A stretch of 32,409 bases of DNA, taken from Bacteroidales bacterium (lineage in GTDB: Bacteria; Bacteroidota; Bacteroidia; Bacteroidales; FEN-979). Made by a program: the position numbers and the translations under genes. This document shows positions 8,025 through 14,354 of the stretch, piece by piece. The notes under the pieces were generated by a model. It searched no databases. It had not been told where the DNA came from and worked only from the letters and a program-made list of their open reading frames with translations. Where the stretch lies: the NCBI GenBank assembly GCA_017882335.1, contig JADGPR010000033.1:1-32409 (forward strand), written 5' to 3'. Each line of letters opens with the position of its first letter. The stretch's first letter is position 1.

Positions 8025-8423
8025 TCAATCAATAACACCTGCCTGCTTTGAAAAAATCATTCTCAAAGCAATAAGGATTAATAAAATCCCGAATATTTTC
8101 TTCATCAGATTTTCCGGAAGTTTCAATGCCATCATTGAACCAAAATATCCTCCAACCATAAAAGCAGCAGCAATGATGACTGCATACCAGATGTTCACCT
8201 CTCCCGCCTTGTAATAATTATAAGCGGCAAACAAGCCTATGGGAGGTAGCATGATGGCAACACTGGTTCCCTGAGCCGTATGCTGATCAACGCCCAGAAA
8301 ATAAACCAATGCAGGAATCATTATGATGGCGCCGCCAACACCGAACATTCCTCCAAATACCCCAGCCATCAAACCTATAATGGCCAGGATCAGTATCGTT
8401 GTCAGATTCATTTTCTTACCCAT
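8025..8423 (-). CDS. Half-length TauE/SafE-type permease
   Basis: 132 aa from MGKKMNLTT; ATG 8411 is an alternative, and a longer form overlaps the upstream stop. Four hydrophobic stretches are visible. The GxGGGxxxxP-type loop of TauE/SafE appears as GVFGGMFGVGGAIIMIPAL, with AQGTSVAIMLPPIGLFA following. Full TauE/SafE transporters have about 250 aa and eight helices, so this is one half-repeat that would need to dimerise. Family members export sulfite, sulfonates or related sulfur anions. It starts 1 bp after the DUF302 stop, indicating tight coupling. Confidence 0.8.
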   Translation of the reverse strand: MGKKMNLTTILILAIIGLMAGVFGGMFGVGGAIIMIPALVYFLGVDQHTAQGTSVAIMLPPIGLFAAYNYYKAGEVNIWYAVIIAAAFMVGGYFGSMMALKLPENLMKKIFGILLILIALRMIFSKQAGVID

Positions 8424-8424
8424 T

Positions 8425-8811
8425 TTATAGAGACGCAATGACCCGTTTTAACTTCTCTGTTATCTCCAATGCTATTGATTCAAGATCCTTGTTTTGAATG
8501 GCCATCATCGAAGCAACCGGGTTTACAGCTGAAACTTCTGTCTTTCCGTTTCCCTGATCAACTAAAATGACATTGTAGGGAAGCATGGTGCCGATCTTTT
8601 CTTCGATCAATAAAGCTTTGTAGGCATAGCCGGGATTACAGGCTCCGAGTATCTTGTACTTTTTATAATTGATACCCAGCTTTTCATGGAGTTTCTCATG
8701 AATATTTATTTCTGAGATGATCCCAAATCCTTCCTTCTTCAGTGAATCGGTTGTTTGTTGAACAGCCTCATCAAATGAGGTATTTAACGTTTTGCTGAAA
8801 TAATATTCCAT
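8425..8811 (-). CDS. DUF302 domain protein
   Basis: 128 aa from ATG 8811 (MEYYFSKTL), preceded by AAGAAAG; a longer frame reaches 8841. DUF302 features include FDEAVQQTTDSLKKEGFGI, the central KILGACNPGYAYKAL and LLPYNV-like MLPYNVILVDQG. The fold is small and alpha/beta; the function is unknown, though members occur in sulfur-oxidation and metal-stress loci. It heads the operon DUF302-TauE-NifX-methyltransferase and is divergent from the DUF6132 gene. A -7 box (8859-8866) and repeated half-sites lie upstream. Confidence 0.82.
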   Translation of the reverse strand: MEYYFSKTLNTSFDEAVQQTTDSLKKEGFGIISEINIHEKLHEKLGINYKKYKILGACNPGYAYKALLIEEKIGTMLPYNVILVDQGNGKTEVSAVNPVASMMAIQNKDLESIALEITEKLKRVIASL

Positions 8812-8846
8812 ATTCTTTCTTTTAAGTGATTCTTGTGTCAAATTTA

Positions 8847-8910
8847 ATATCGCTTCTGCAAAACTACGAACAAAAAGTGATATTAAAACGATTTAAGTGA
8901 TATTTATGCG
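8847..8910. promoter_or_regulatory. Divergent control region with repeated AAGTGATATT half-sites
   Basis: AATATCGCTT (8847-8856) is the inverted form of a half-site. AAGTGATATT occurs at 8875-8884 and again at 8895-8904, exactly 20 bp apart (about two helical turns). The second copy is part of AGTGATATTTATGCG (8896-8910), the reverse complement of the motif at 6030-6044. The sites flank or overlap the minus-strand promoter of DUF302 and lie upstream of the plus-strand promoter of DUF6132. This looks like a cooperative operator; the regulator is unknown. Confidence 0.5.
8859..8866 (-). promoter_or_regulatory. -7 box for DUF302 operon
   Basis: Read on the minus strand this is TAGTTTTG, matching TAnnTTTG, 47 bp upstream of the chosen DUF302 start. 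A half-site lies 8 bp upstream of it. Confidence 0.5.
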
Positions 8911-8930
8911 CTTTATTTCAAAAACTGTTT

Positions 8931-8938
8931 TATCTTTG
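8931..8938 (+). promoter_or_regulatory. -7 box for DUF6132 gene
   Basis: TATCTTTG matches TAnnTTTG and lies 20 bp before the ATG at 8959, the same distance as at the thioredoxin gene. Confidence 0.6.
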
Positions 8939-8958
8939 CAGCATTAAATATTTTAGCC

Positions 8959-9198
8959 ATGGATCAATCCTGCGAAGTAAAGAAGAAACCAAAAACATTT
9001 AAGGAGTTCATTAAATCCTCCTATTTCCTGAGACCCTTTCTGGGTGTCGTTATCGGTGGAGTTGCCGGGTACTTCTATTATCATTTTATAGGATGCTCTT
9101 CCGGATCCTGCGCCATTACCGGCAATCCGTTTATGAGTACGATCTCAGGAGCCTTCCTTGGCTTCTTTGCATTAAACAGTCCCTGTAGTAAATGTTAA
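8959..9198 (+). CDS. DUF6132 family small membrane protein
   Basis: 79 aa. A conserved YFLRPFLGVVIGGVAGYFYYHFIGC segment is followed by SSGSCAITGNPFMSTISGAFLGFF, the DUF6132 pattern, with two hydrophobic helices and Cys residues at the loop and at the C-terminus (CSKC). It is known from Bacteroidetes beside rhodanese, thioredoxin and sulfur-transporter genes; the function is undetermined. Here it heads a plus-strand run with a thioredoxin-like protein and DUF2892. Confidence 0.8.
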   Translation: MDQSCEVKKKPKTFKEFIKSSYFLRPFLGVVIGGVAGYFYYHFIGCSSGSCAITGNPFMSTISGAFLGFFALNSPCSKC

Positions 9199-9211
9199 AT
9201 GCGCGAAAGTA

Positions 9212-9235
9212 GAATGCAGGAATGCGGGAATGCAG
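9212..9235 (+). repeat. Octamer array GAATGCAG x3
   Basis: Three in-register octamers (GAATGCAG, GAATGCGG, GAATGCAG) begin 13 bp after the DUF6132 stop. The same unit appears inverted (CTGCATTC) at about 30295-30324. Confidence 0.7.
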
Positions 9236-9277
9236 TAAATCAATTATCCGGAAATAATAATCATAAAATTAAACAAT

Positions 9278-9643
9278 ATGTTACAGACAAATTTGAAACA
9301 CATTTTTACCGCGGATGAACACAAGAAGTTCATTGAAGAAAATGAAAACGTTATGATCTGCTGCGGGAGGATGGGGCCAATGTGCATCCCGGTATACGGA
9401 ATCATAGAAGACCTTGAACCGAAGTACCAGCATGTGAAATTCCGCGATATGGAATTCAACAGTCCGGAATCCCATGTCATCAGGAATGCTCCGGAATGCA
9501 AGGGATTCATGGGAATACCTTTCACAGTTTACTACAAAAAAGGAAAACTCGAAAAAGCAACCACGAGCATACAATCCATGGAGCAGATCACAACGATCCT
9601 GGATACCCTGTTTGGAACACCTTTAGAAAATCGGCAGAATTAA
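9278..9643 (+). CDS. Thioredoxin-fold protein with CCGRMGPMC motif
   Basis: 121 aa with no signal peptide. ENVMICCGRMGPMCIPVYGIIEDLE replaces the usual WCxxC: Cys28, Cys29 and Cys36 sit at the start of the predicted active-site helix. MGIPFTVYYKKGKL supplies the cis-Pro strand. The fold is thioredoxin-like, but the cysteine spacing is not that of a standard dithiol reductase. A thiol or persulfide carrier role is a reasonable inference given the DsrE, TusE and SQR genes in the window. Confidence 0.75.
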   Translation: MLQTNLKHIFTADEHKKFIEENENVMICCGRMGPMCIPVYGIIEDLEPKYQHVKFRDMEFNSPESHVIRNAPECKGFMGIPFTVYYKKGKLEKATTSIQSMEQITTILDTLFGTPLENRQN

Positions 9644-9689
9644 CATCTGAAATAAAAATTCTTGCCCAATCAGAATTAACATATCATCA

Positions 9690-9800
9690 ATGAATATGAT
9701 AACACCCATGGAATATCGTATTTTTGAAATAAAAAAAATAGTGAGGACGATTTTTTTCCTTGCACTAGCAGCATTGTTTATTTATAATTTAATTTCTTAA
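9690..9800 (+). CDS. Possible 36-aa single-helix membrane protein
   Basis: ATG 9690 opens a frame reading MNMITPMEYRIFEIKK followed by a hydrophobic stretch (TIFFLALAALFIYNLIS) and TAA. That is a plausible one-helix membrane peptide, 17 bp before the DUF2892 gene. However, a -7-like TATTTTTG at 9719-9726 lies inside it, so the stretch could instead be the DUF2892 promoter region. The family is not recognised. Confidence 0.35.
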   Translation: MNMITPMEYRIFEIKKIVRTIFFLALAALFIYNLIS

Positions 9801-9817
9801 CCAAAAACTTGAATCTT

Positions 9818-10027
9818 ATGAAAAAGAACATGGGAATCATCGATATTACCATCAGGTTAGTAATTGCAGCCTTGGTCATCGTTCTGTACTTTACACATGT
9901 TATTTCAGGAACGCTCGCTATTATACTATTGATCATTGCCGGAATCTTCATCCTTACCAGCTTTTTGAGTTTCTGCCCAGCCTATCTTCCCTTTGGGATC
10001 AGCACCCGAAGTAAGGAAAAGGTATAA
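9818..10027 (+). CDS. DUF2892-like inner-membrane protein
   Basis: 69 aa from ATG 9818; the longer frame would need an upstream TTG. MKKNMGIIDITIRLVIAALVIVLYF and a second helix ending SFLSFCPAYLPFGIST match the DUF2892 (YgaP C-terminal-like) family: two transmembrane helices and the conserved CPxYxxxG segment. Such proteins are often fused to, or neighbours of, rhodaneses and sulfur carriers. The exact role is unknown. Confidence 0.82.
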   Translation: MKKNMGIIDITIRLVIAALVIVLYFTHVISGTLAIILLIIAGIFILTSFLSFCPAYLPFGISTRSKEKV

Positions 10028-10047
10028 CAATAAAGTCAGCGTTCTTA

Positions 10048-10257
10048 ATGAAATCCAGGCGGGTGATAAAAGTCACTTCGCCTTTGGATGTTAATTACCA
10101 ATGCCAAAGGCTTTCTGCATTATACTTTGAATTGTATAGATGTCAGGGCAAGTGCAAAGGAATGGAGAAAGGAAAAGGTATGATGCACCAATACCGGAGG
10201 GGACAAGGGCAACAGGGGGGTGGAAATAGAATGGGGAATGACAGTTGTACTAAATAA
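10048..10257 (+). CDS. Small Cys/Gly/Lys-rich hypothetical protein
   Basis: 69 aa with no family recognised. The N-terminal half (VTSPLDVNYQCQRLSALYFELYRCQGKCKG) has three cysteines. The C-terminal half is low-complexity (KGKGMMHQ, GQGQQGGGNRMG). It lies 20 bp after the DUF2892 gene on the same strand and converges on the permease gene. The composition fits either a small metal-binding peptide or a spurious frame. Confidence 0.35.
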   Translation: MKSRRVIKVTSPLDVNYQCQRLSALYFELYRCQGKCKGMEKGKGMMHQYRRGQGQQGGGNRMGNDSCTK

Positions 10258-10279
10258 GTGACCAAAACATATAGTACCT

Positions 10280-11326
10280 TTAGTAAATCAGATTAAAAAT
10301 GTATCCTACAAATACTATCCCCAGAGAAACCACTCCGATGAACGTAAATATCAGCCTCATTTTAAGTACTTTTCGCAAGATGATCATTTCAGGTAGCGAT
10401 AGACCGATAACTGACATCATAAATGCCAGCGCAGTTCCCAATGGCACACCCTTTTCAATCAACACACTAACTATAGGAATGATGCCCGCTGCATTCGAGT
10501 ATAAAGGGACACCTATTAAGACAGACAAAGGAACAGAATACCAGACCGATTTTCCCATGAGATTTGCCATAAATTGCTCTGGAACATAGCCATGAGCTGC
10601 TGCTCCAACAGCAATACCAATAATAATATAGATCCAGACTTTACCAACAATTTCCTTTACGGCAGTGTAACCGGATTGAATCCTGTCACTGAACTTTATT
10701 TTTGCATCCTGATCATCTACATGTCCAGTTTTGATTTCGTAAACCCAGCTTTCAACATATTTTTCTAATTTGAGTTTGCCGATTACCCATCCGGCGGTGA
10801 TGGCAATGACCAGCCCCGTACCAACGTAAATTGCAGCGACTTTCCATCCAAACATTCCAAAAAGCAGGATCACCGCAACTTCATTGATCATAGGGGCTGC
10901 AATCAGGAACGAAAAAGTGACACCAAGCGGGATCCCGGATTCAACAAAACCAAGAAACAGGGGAATGGCAGAACAGGAGCAAAATGGTGTTACGATCCCC
11001 AGCATAGAGGCCATGACATTCCCAGTGAAAAGCGACTTTCCTTCCAATGCTTTCCGGGTTCTTTCAGGAGTGAAAAAACTCCGGATAATCCCTACTCCGA
11101 AAATGATCAGAATCAGCAACAGAAGAACTTTCGGCACTTCAAAGATGAAGAAACGCAGGGTTTCAGTGAGACGCTTTCCTAATGGCAATTTTATTACATC
11201 ATCAATAAACCAGTTGGTGACCGGTTGAAGATTGAAATATATCAGAACCCACAGCCCTAATAGAATTATTGGTATCAGCCATTTATACGATTTCAGATTC
11301 ATGTTGCTGATATTTCTACTTACCAT
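10280..11326 (-). CDS. ArsP/SO_0444-type permease
   Basis: 348 aa from ATG 11326 (TTG 11338 or ATG 11302 are possible). About eight to ten hydrophobic helices. GIVTPFCSCSAIPLFLGFVESGIP is the hallmark CSCS motif of the predicted-permease family that includes ArsP and the SO_0444 metal exporters. A second family block is PLYSNAAGIIPIVSVLIEKGVP. ArsP members export trivalent organoarsenicals, and SO_0444 members are tied to Cu/Zn. It is the last gene of the arsR-led operon, 23 bp after arsG, which favours a metalloid role. Confidence 0.83.
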   Translation of the reverse strand: MVSRNISNMNLKSYKWLIPIILLGLWVLIYFNLQPVTNWFIDDVIKLPLGKRLTETLRFFIFEVPKVLLLLILIIFGVGIIRSFFTPERTRKALEGKSLFTGNVMASMLGIVTPFCSCSAIPLFLGFVESGIPLGVTFSFLIAAPMINEVAVILLFGMFGWKVAAIYVGTGLVIAITAGWVIGKLKLEKYVESWVYEIKTGHVDDQDAKIKFSDRIQSGYTAVKEIVGKVWIYIIIGIAVGAAAHGYVPEQFMANLMGKSVWYSVPLSVLIGVPLYSNAAGIIPIVSVLIEKGVPLGTALAFMMSVIGLSLPEMIILRKVLKMRLIFTFIGVVSLGIVFVGYIFNLIY

Positions 11327-11349
11327 GTCCGTATTCAATCAAGTATTAT

Positions 11350-12054
11350 TTAGACTATTCCGAATGAAACCAAAATATAATAGATTCCTACCAGGATGAA
11401 CAATACTGATATGATCCTGCGGAACCACAATTCAAAAAGTTTTATCCGGTTGTAAAGTGTCCCGACATTTCCTACTGCGTAAGCAAGCAGCCATGCAAAG
11501 ATGATAACTGGTAGACCGGTGGCAATAGCAAAAACTACGGGCAGGTACAATCCACTGGCGCTGGAAATGGTCATGGGAATCAGCATCGCGAAATACAGAA
11601 CACCGCTATATGGACAAAATGCCATGGCAAAGACCACTCCCAGTAATAGTGCACCCCAATAGCTTCGTTTGCTGTGTTCCCCCATCTTTTCAGTCAAACC
11701 AGAAAACCCAGGCAGTTTTATATTAGTAAAATCAAGCATAAAAATCCCGATCAGAATCAGGAACGGCCCCAGCAGTTTCTCTCCCCATCCCTGGAAGAGC
11801 ATGCTTATATGCATTTTGCTGGCTCCGAAATATAAAATAACACCCAACCCAGTATATGTGATTGCCCGGCCCAGGGTATAAACCAACCCGTTGATGAAAA
11901 CCCGCCTGCGGCTTTCAATATCACGACTGATAAACCCTATAGCTGAAATATTGGTTGCCAGCGGGCATGGACTTATAGCCGTCATCAGACCTAATATGAA
12001 TGCCGTCAGCGTCGCATACTGTGAATTTTCTAGAATTGCCTGGAGATATTGCAT
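11350..12054 (-). CDS. arsG: ArsG-family aromatic-arsenical efflux permease
   Basis: 234 aa, about six helices, of the cytochrome-c-biogenesis (DsbD/CcdA) transmembrane superfamily. The two paired motifs TAISPCPLATNISAIGF and AMAFCPYSGVLYFAML carry the conserved Cys-Pro of this fold. Together with arsR, ArsE-type and ArsF-type genes just upstream, it matches the ArsEFG arrangement. In that arrangement ArsG is proposed to export aminoaryl arsenicals after reduction of the nitro group. A four-helix-bundle gene with flanking repeats separates it from arsF. Confidence 0.8.
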   Translation of the reverse strand: MQYLQAILENSQYATLTAFILGLMTAISPCPLATNISAIGFISRDIESRRRVFINGLVYTLGRAITYTGLGVILYFGASKMHISMLFQGWGEKLLGPFLILIGIFMLDFTNIKLPGFSGLTEKMGEHSKRSYWGALLLGVVFAMAFCPYSGVLYFAMLIPMTISSASGLYLPVVFAIATGLPVIIFAWLLAYAVGNVGTLYNRIKLFELWFRRIISVLFILVGIYYILVSFGIV

Positions 12055-12062
12055 GAAGTTCT

Positions 12063-12118
12063 GATTTGAAAATTTGAAAATTTGAAAATGATGATGTTGA
12101 TTTGAAAATTTGAAAATC
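12063..12118. repeat. Octamer array TTTGAAAA, right flank of four-helix-bundle gene
   Basis: Two blocks of ATTTGAAA-type octamers (three copies, then two) are separated by GATGATGTT. The array lies between the four-helix-bundle stop and the arsG start. It is inverted relative to the TTCAAATC array at 12473-12508, so the gene is enclosed by inverted repeats. Confidence 0.8.
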
Positions 12119-12121
12119 GGA

Positions 12122-12472
12122 TTAATGTGACTTTGAGGTGCTGATAATTTTTGAAATGATTTTGATTATTGACTGAAGTTTTTCTTTTAAATTTTTATCG
12201 TAGGGATAGTTCTTTGACATTTCACACAAATGGAGCCAGTATTCAGTTTCATCAGCTTCTTTGGCGGCAATTTTCATTTTGTGGATAAAATCTGCTTTGC
12301 TTTCGGCATTTTGCGCTTCCCTGATATTCGAGCCAATCGAAGTTCCGGATCTAAGTATCTGATGTGCAACGGCAAATTTCTTATGAACTTCCAGCAATTC
12401 CGAATACTCAATTATCGATAATGCAAACTCAAGAGATAACTTTACTATCAGATTTTCCTTATCATTCCTCAT
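12122..12472 (-). CDS. Four-helix-bundle (23S rRNA intervening-sequence type) protein
   Basis: 116 aa from ATG 12472; the longer frame would need a TTG inside the repeat array. Family markers are LEFALSIIEYSELLE, VAHQILRSGTSIGSNIREAQNAESKADFIHKMKIAAKEADETEYWL and IIKIISKII, all characteristic of the S23/four-helix-bundle family. These genes are found in 23S rRNA intervening sequences and scattered in Bacteroidetes genomes; a related fold is the DGR accessory protein Avd. It interrupts the ars operon and is framed by inverted octamer arrays. It is probably an acquired passenger rather than an arsenic gene. Confidence 0.85.
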   Translation of the reverse strand: MRNDKENLIVKLSLEFALSIIEYSELLEVHKKFAVAHQILRSGTSIGSNIREAQNAESKADFIHKMKIAAKEADETEYWLHLCEMSKNYPYDKNLKEKLQSIIKIISKIISTSKSH

Positions 12473-12508
12473 AATATTCAAATTCTCAAATCTTCAAATC
12501 TTCAAATC
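12473..12508. repeat. Octamer array TTCAAATC, left flank of four-helix-bundle gene
   Basis: On the minus strand the array begins in the TGA stop of arsF (TGATTTGAA) and continues GATTTGAA, GATTTGAG, AATTTGAA to within about 4 bp of the next ATG. It overlaps the arsF stop codon and is inverted relative to 12063-12118. Confidence 0.8.
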
Positions 12509-12902
12509 ATTTAATCATACTGTCAACCGTTTTCTTAATCTCGGCAGTTAACTTTTCAGGATTGTTGTTGGCATACAAGAATCCCTTTTCTGTCAGATCC
12601 ACATGCTTGTCTCCGCAAATTACGATCAGGGTTTGACCTTCAATTTTATATTTAGCGCCAATAGCTTCTCCGGCTTTCTCATCGAGGTTGACACTTTTGA
12701 ATTTGATCTCACCGCTTTTTACTTTCTCCGGATACAATGTTTCAACGGCCTTCTTAGATACATTTTCCACCTTCTGGCAGGTCATACAACGACGTGTAAA
12801 ATGAAAATAATAGACCTCAATTTTAGTGGTAGGGACAGGATTTCCGGCAAATATCCCGGCAATCATAAAAGTTGTCAGAAAAAACATTATGCTCTTTTTC
12901 AT
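12507..12902 (-). CDS. arsF: ArsF-family exported CxxC protein
   Basis: 131 aa with a signal peptide (MKKSIMFFLTTFMIAGIFAG). YYFHFTRRCMTCQKVENVS carries Cys39 and Cys42, the CxxC of the family described as the ArsF subunit of nitrophenyl-compound reduction. FKSVNLDEKAGEAIGAKYKI follows. It is predicted to work in the periplasm or at the membrane with the ArsE-type protein, whose stop is 10 bp upstream. A paralogue without the second cysteine lies at 6532-6957. The stop codon is part of a repeat array. Confidence 0.8.
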   Translation of the reverse strand: MKKSIMFFLTTFMIAGIFAGNPVPTTKIEVYYFHFTRRCMTCQKVENVSKKAVETLYPEKVKSGEIKFKSVNLDEKAGEAIGAKYKIEGQTLIVICGDKHVDLTEKGFLYANNNPEKLTAEIKKTVDSMIK

Positions 12903-12912
12903 ATAATTGAAT

Positions 12913-13146
12913 TTATTTTGTCAATAATTGCTTGAGTTCATCGGAAGAAGGAACACGGCCTTTAACGACCACTTTCTCATCCACAACCAGGGCAGGCGTC
13001 GACATTACCCCATATTTCATGATCTCCATAATGTCTTCCACTTTGGTTATCGTAGCATTGATGCCATTTTTCTCAACCACTTCACGTGTAAGTTTGTCCA
13101 GTGTCTTGCATTTGGAACAACCCGGACCTAGAATTTTAATTTCCAT
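12913..13146 (-). CDS. arsE: ArsE/MTH895-family small thioredoxin-like protein
   Basis: 77 aa, a minimal glutaredoxin-like fold. ILGPGCSKCKTLDKLTREV holds Cys10 and Cys13, and VMSTPALVVDEKVVVKGRVPSSDEL gives the cis-Pro and C-terminal pattern of the redox-active disulfide protein 2 (MTH895) family. In ArsEFG loci this member is thought to pair with ArsF. It lies 36 bp downstream of arsR and has no signal peptide, so it is likely cytosolic. Confidence 0.83.
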   Translation of the reverse strand: MEIKILGPGCSKCKTLDKLTREVVEKNGINATITKVEDIMEIMKYGVMSTPALVVDEKVVVKGRVPSSDELKQLLTK

Positions 13147-13182
13147 ATACCATTCGTTTAATAGTAATTTTAATTGAATTTC

Positions 13183-13491
13183 TTACCGCTGATAAAATAA
13201 GTTGAATAGACTTTTTGCCTCTTCCCAGTTTTCTTTGTTGATACAATATTTTATATAGGGAGGGTTGATCTCGCCCTGGATTAGACCGGCCTTTTTCAAC
13301 TCTTTCAGATGTTCGGAGAGTGTTGACCGGGCAATGGGCAGTTCTTCAGCCATATCGCCGCTGTAACAGCATTTATCGATATTATCAGCGAGAAAGTCGA
13401 GGATAAAAATCCTTACCGGATGTGCCATTGCTTTTGCATACCGGGCTATTTTTTCCTGGTTTTCTGTATAATATTTCTTTTCTGTGATCAT
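13183..13491 (-). CDS. arsR: ArsR/SmtB-family repressor
   Basis: 102 aa with a winged-helix fold. KAMAHPVRIFILDFL is followed by DKCCYSGDMAEELPIARSTLSEHLKELKKAGLIQGE, the recognition helix. The vicinal cysteines in KCCYSGD occupy the alpha-3 metal-site region of ArsR/SmtB proteins; a further cysteine is in IKYCINKE. It heads the ars operon, and its promoter contains a palindrome over the expected transcription start. Repression relieved by As(III), an organoarsenical or a related thiophilic ligand is the expected mode. Confidence 0.9.
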   Translation of the reverse strand: MITEKKYYTENQEKIARYAKAMAHPVRIFILDFLADNIDKCCYSGDMAEELPIARSTLSEHLKELKKAGLIQGEINPPYIKYCINKENWEEAKSLFNLFYQR

Positions 13492-13502
13492 TTCATTTTG
13501 TA

Positions 13503-13520
13503 TTTCGTAGAATAACGAAA
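13503..13520. promoter_or_regulatory. ArsR operator palindrome
   Basis: TTTCGTAGAATAACGAAA is a perfect 6-6-6 inverted repeat 12 bp upstream of the arsR start. It lies directly next to the -7 box, so a bound repressor would cover the transcription start. The position and shape fit ArsR autoregulation. Confidence 0.7.
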
Positions 13521-13528
13521 CAAAAGTA
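13521..13528 (-). promoter_or_regulatory. -7 box for ars operon
   Basis: TACTTTTG on the minus strand matches TAnnTTTG and abuts the arsR operator, 30 bp before the arsR ATG. Confidence 0.6.
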
Positions 13529-13591
13529 CACTTTTTTTAATTACTATGATTTTTTTTAACAGGATACAGATATTTTAAAACCAAGTTGTAG

Positions 13592-13714
13592 CCAAGTAAA
13601 GACCATACGACACAACAGATGGCGACAATCATCCTGAATGAGGAGATGGAACATGAACAGGACATAGAGGAATTCCTGCTTGACCTTGTAACGGATAAAA
13701 GAGGATTACCGTAA
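13592..13714 (+). pseudogene. C-terminal remnant of a bacterioferritin/ferritin-like gene
   Basis: This 300-bp gap holds no full gene. A plus-strand frame reads about 40 codons, including DHTTQQMATIILNEEMEHEQ and DIEEFLLDL, before TAA. It aligns without gaps to the bacterioferritin C-terminal pattern D-x-x-S/T-x(6)-EIL-x-D/E-E-x-x-H, keeping the ExxH ligand pair. A stop codon lies just upstream and the rest of the fold is missing. An internal ATG at 13619 could give a 31-aa peptide, but decay is more likely. The remaining gap holds only the ars promoter/operator. Confidence 0.4.
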
Positions 13715-13791
13715 ATTCCGCTTATAGAATTTCCTGAATCAGGTAGTCGAGTCAAGGGATTTCTGCTGTAGATGAACCGGTAGCAAAAATA

Positions 13792-14295
13792 TCAGGTAAA
13801 GATGATCTGGGTCTGCAATCCTCCGCATAGTGCATAGAAATCGCCGACGGTCAGCACACCTTTAATTCCTTCCCAGAGATCTTCCTTTTTCAGTTTGAAC
13901 ATGTCCATGGCAAGTTTACAGGCATAAATCTCACCGCCACCGGCATCGATCATCTCCAGGAACTCCTTCACGCCGGGAATATCCAGTTTTTCCATCTGGC
14001 TCTTCATCATCGCCGATACGCCAGCCTCAACACCGGGAAGCATCCCCAGGATTGACGGGAATGGCAATCCACCGGGCATGCGCATGGCCGGGTTTCCGAT
14101 GGTTCCGGTATGCAACCTGTTCATTTGTTTTTTTGTTATAGCATCCAGACCGAAAAAGGTAAAAAATACCCTGGTCTCAATTCCTTCCATCACCGCGCCA
14201 TTGGCCATGACCAGCGTCGCAAAGACATCTTCGATCGTGCCTTTTGCACAGATGATACAGACTTTTTTTAAGGGGAATTCTTCTTTGTTTGTCAT
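13792..14295 (-). CDS. DsrE2-like sulfur carrier protein
   Basis: 167 aa, matching the DsrE/DsrF/DrsH-like family, DsrE2 branch. The N-terminal KKVCIICAKGTIEDVFATLVMANGA contains Cys13 and Cys16. The mid-region MPGGLPFPSILGMLPGVE is a typical DsrE2 insertion, and GGEIYACKLAMDMF holds Cys126; Cys157 is near the end. In sulfur oxidisers DsrE2 is proposed to carry persulfide sulfur with TusA, rhodanese or DsrC. Here it ends an operon of SQR, DUF1641 and TusE/DsrC, about 59 bp after the last. Confidence 0.85.
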   Translation of the reverse strand: MTNKEEFPLKKVCIICAKGTIEDVFATLVMANGAVMEGIETRVFFTFFGLDAITKKQMNRLHTGTIGNPAMRMPGGLPFPSILGMLPGVEAGVSAMMKSQMEKLDIPGVKEFLEMIDAGGGEIYACKLAMDMFKLKKEDLWEGIKGVLTVGDFYALCGGLQTQIIFT

Positions 14296-14354
14296 TTTTG
14301 GTTTGATTTAGGATGATGACACAATTTTTATTTACTTACTGTATTTTTATTCCG

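Noticed and set aside
9719-9726. Confident promoter call for DUF2892
   Set aside because: TATTTTTG fits the box but lies in a very A/T-rich stretch and inside a possible small ORF, so it is mentioned but not annotated separately.
12063-12508. Insertion sequence or transposon with a transposase
   Set aside because: The arrays look like terminal inverted repeats, but the enclosed gene is a four-helix-bundle protein with no transposase motifs, and no target-site duplication could be recognised.
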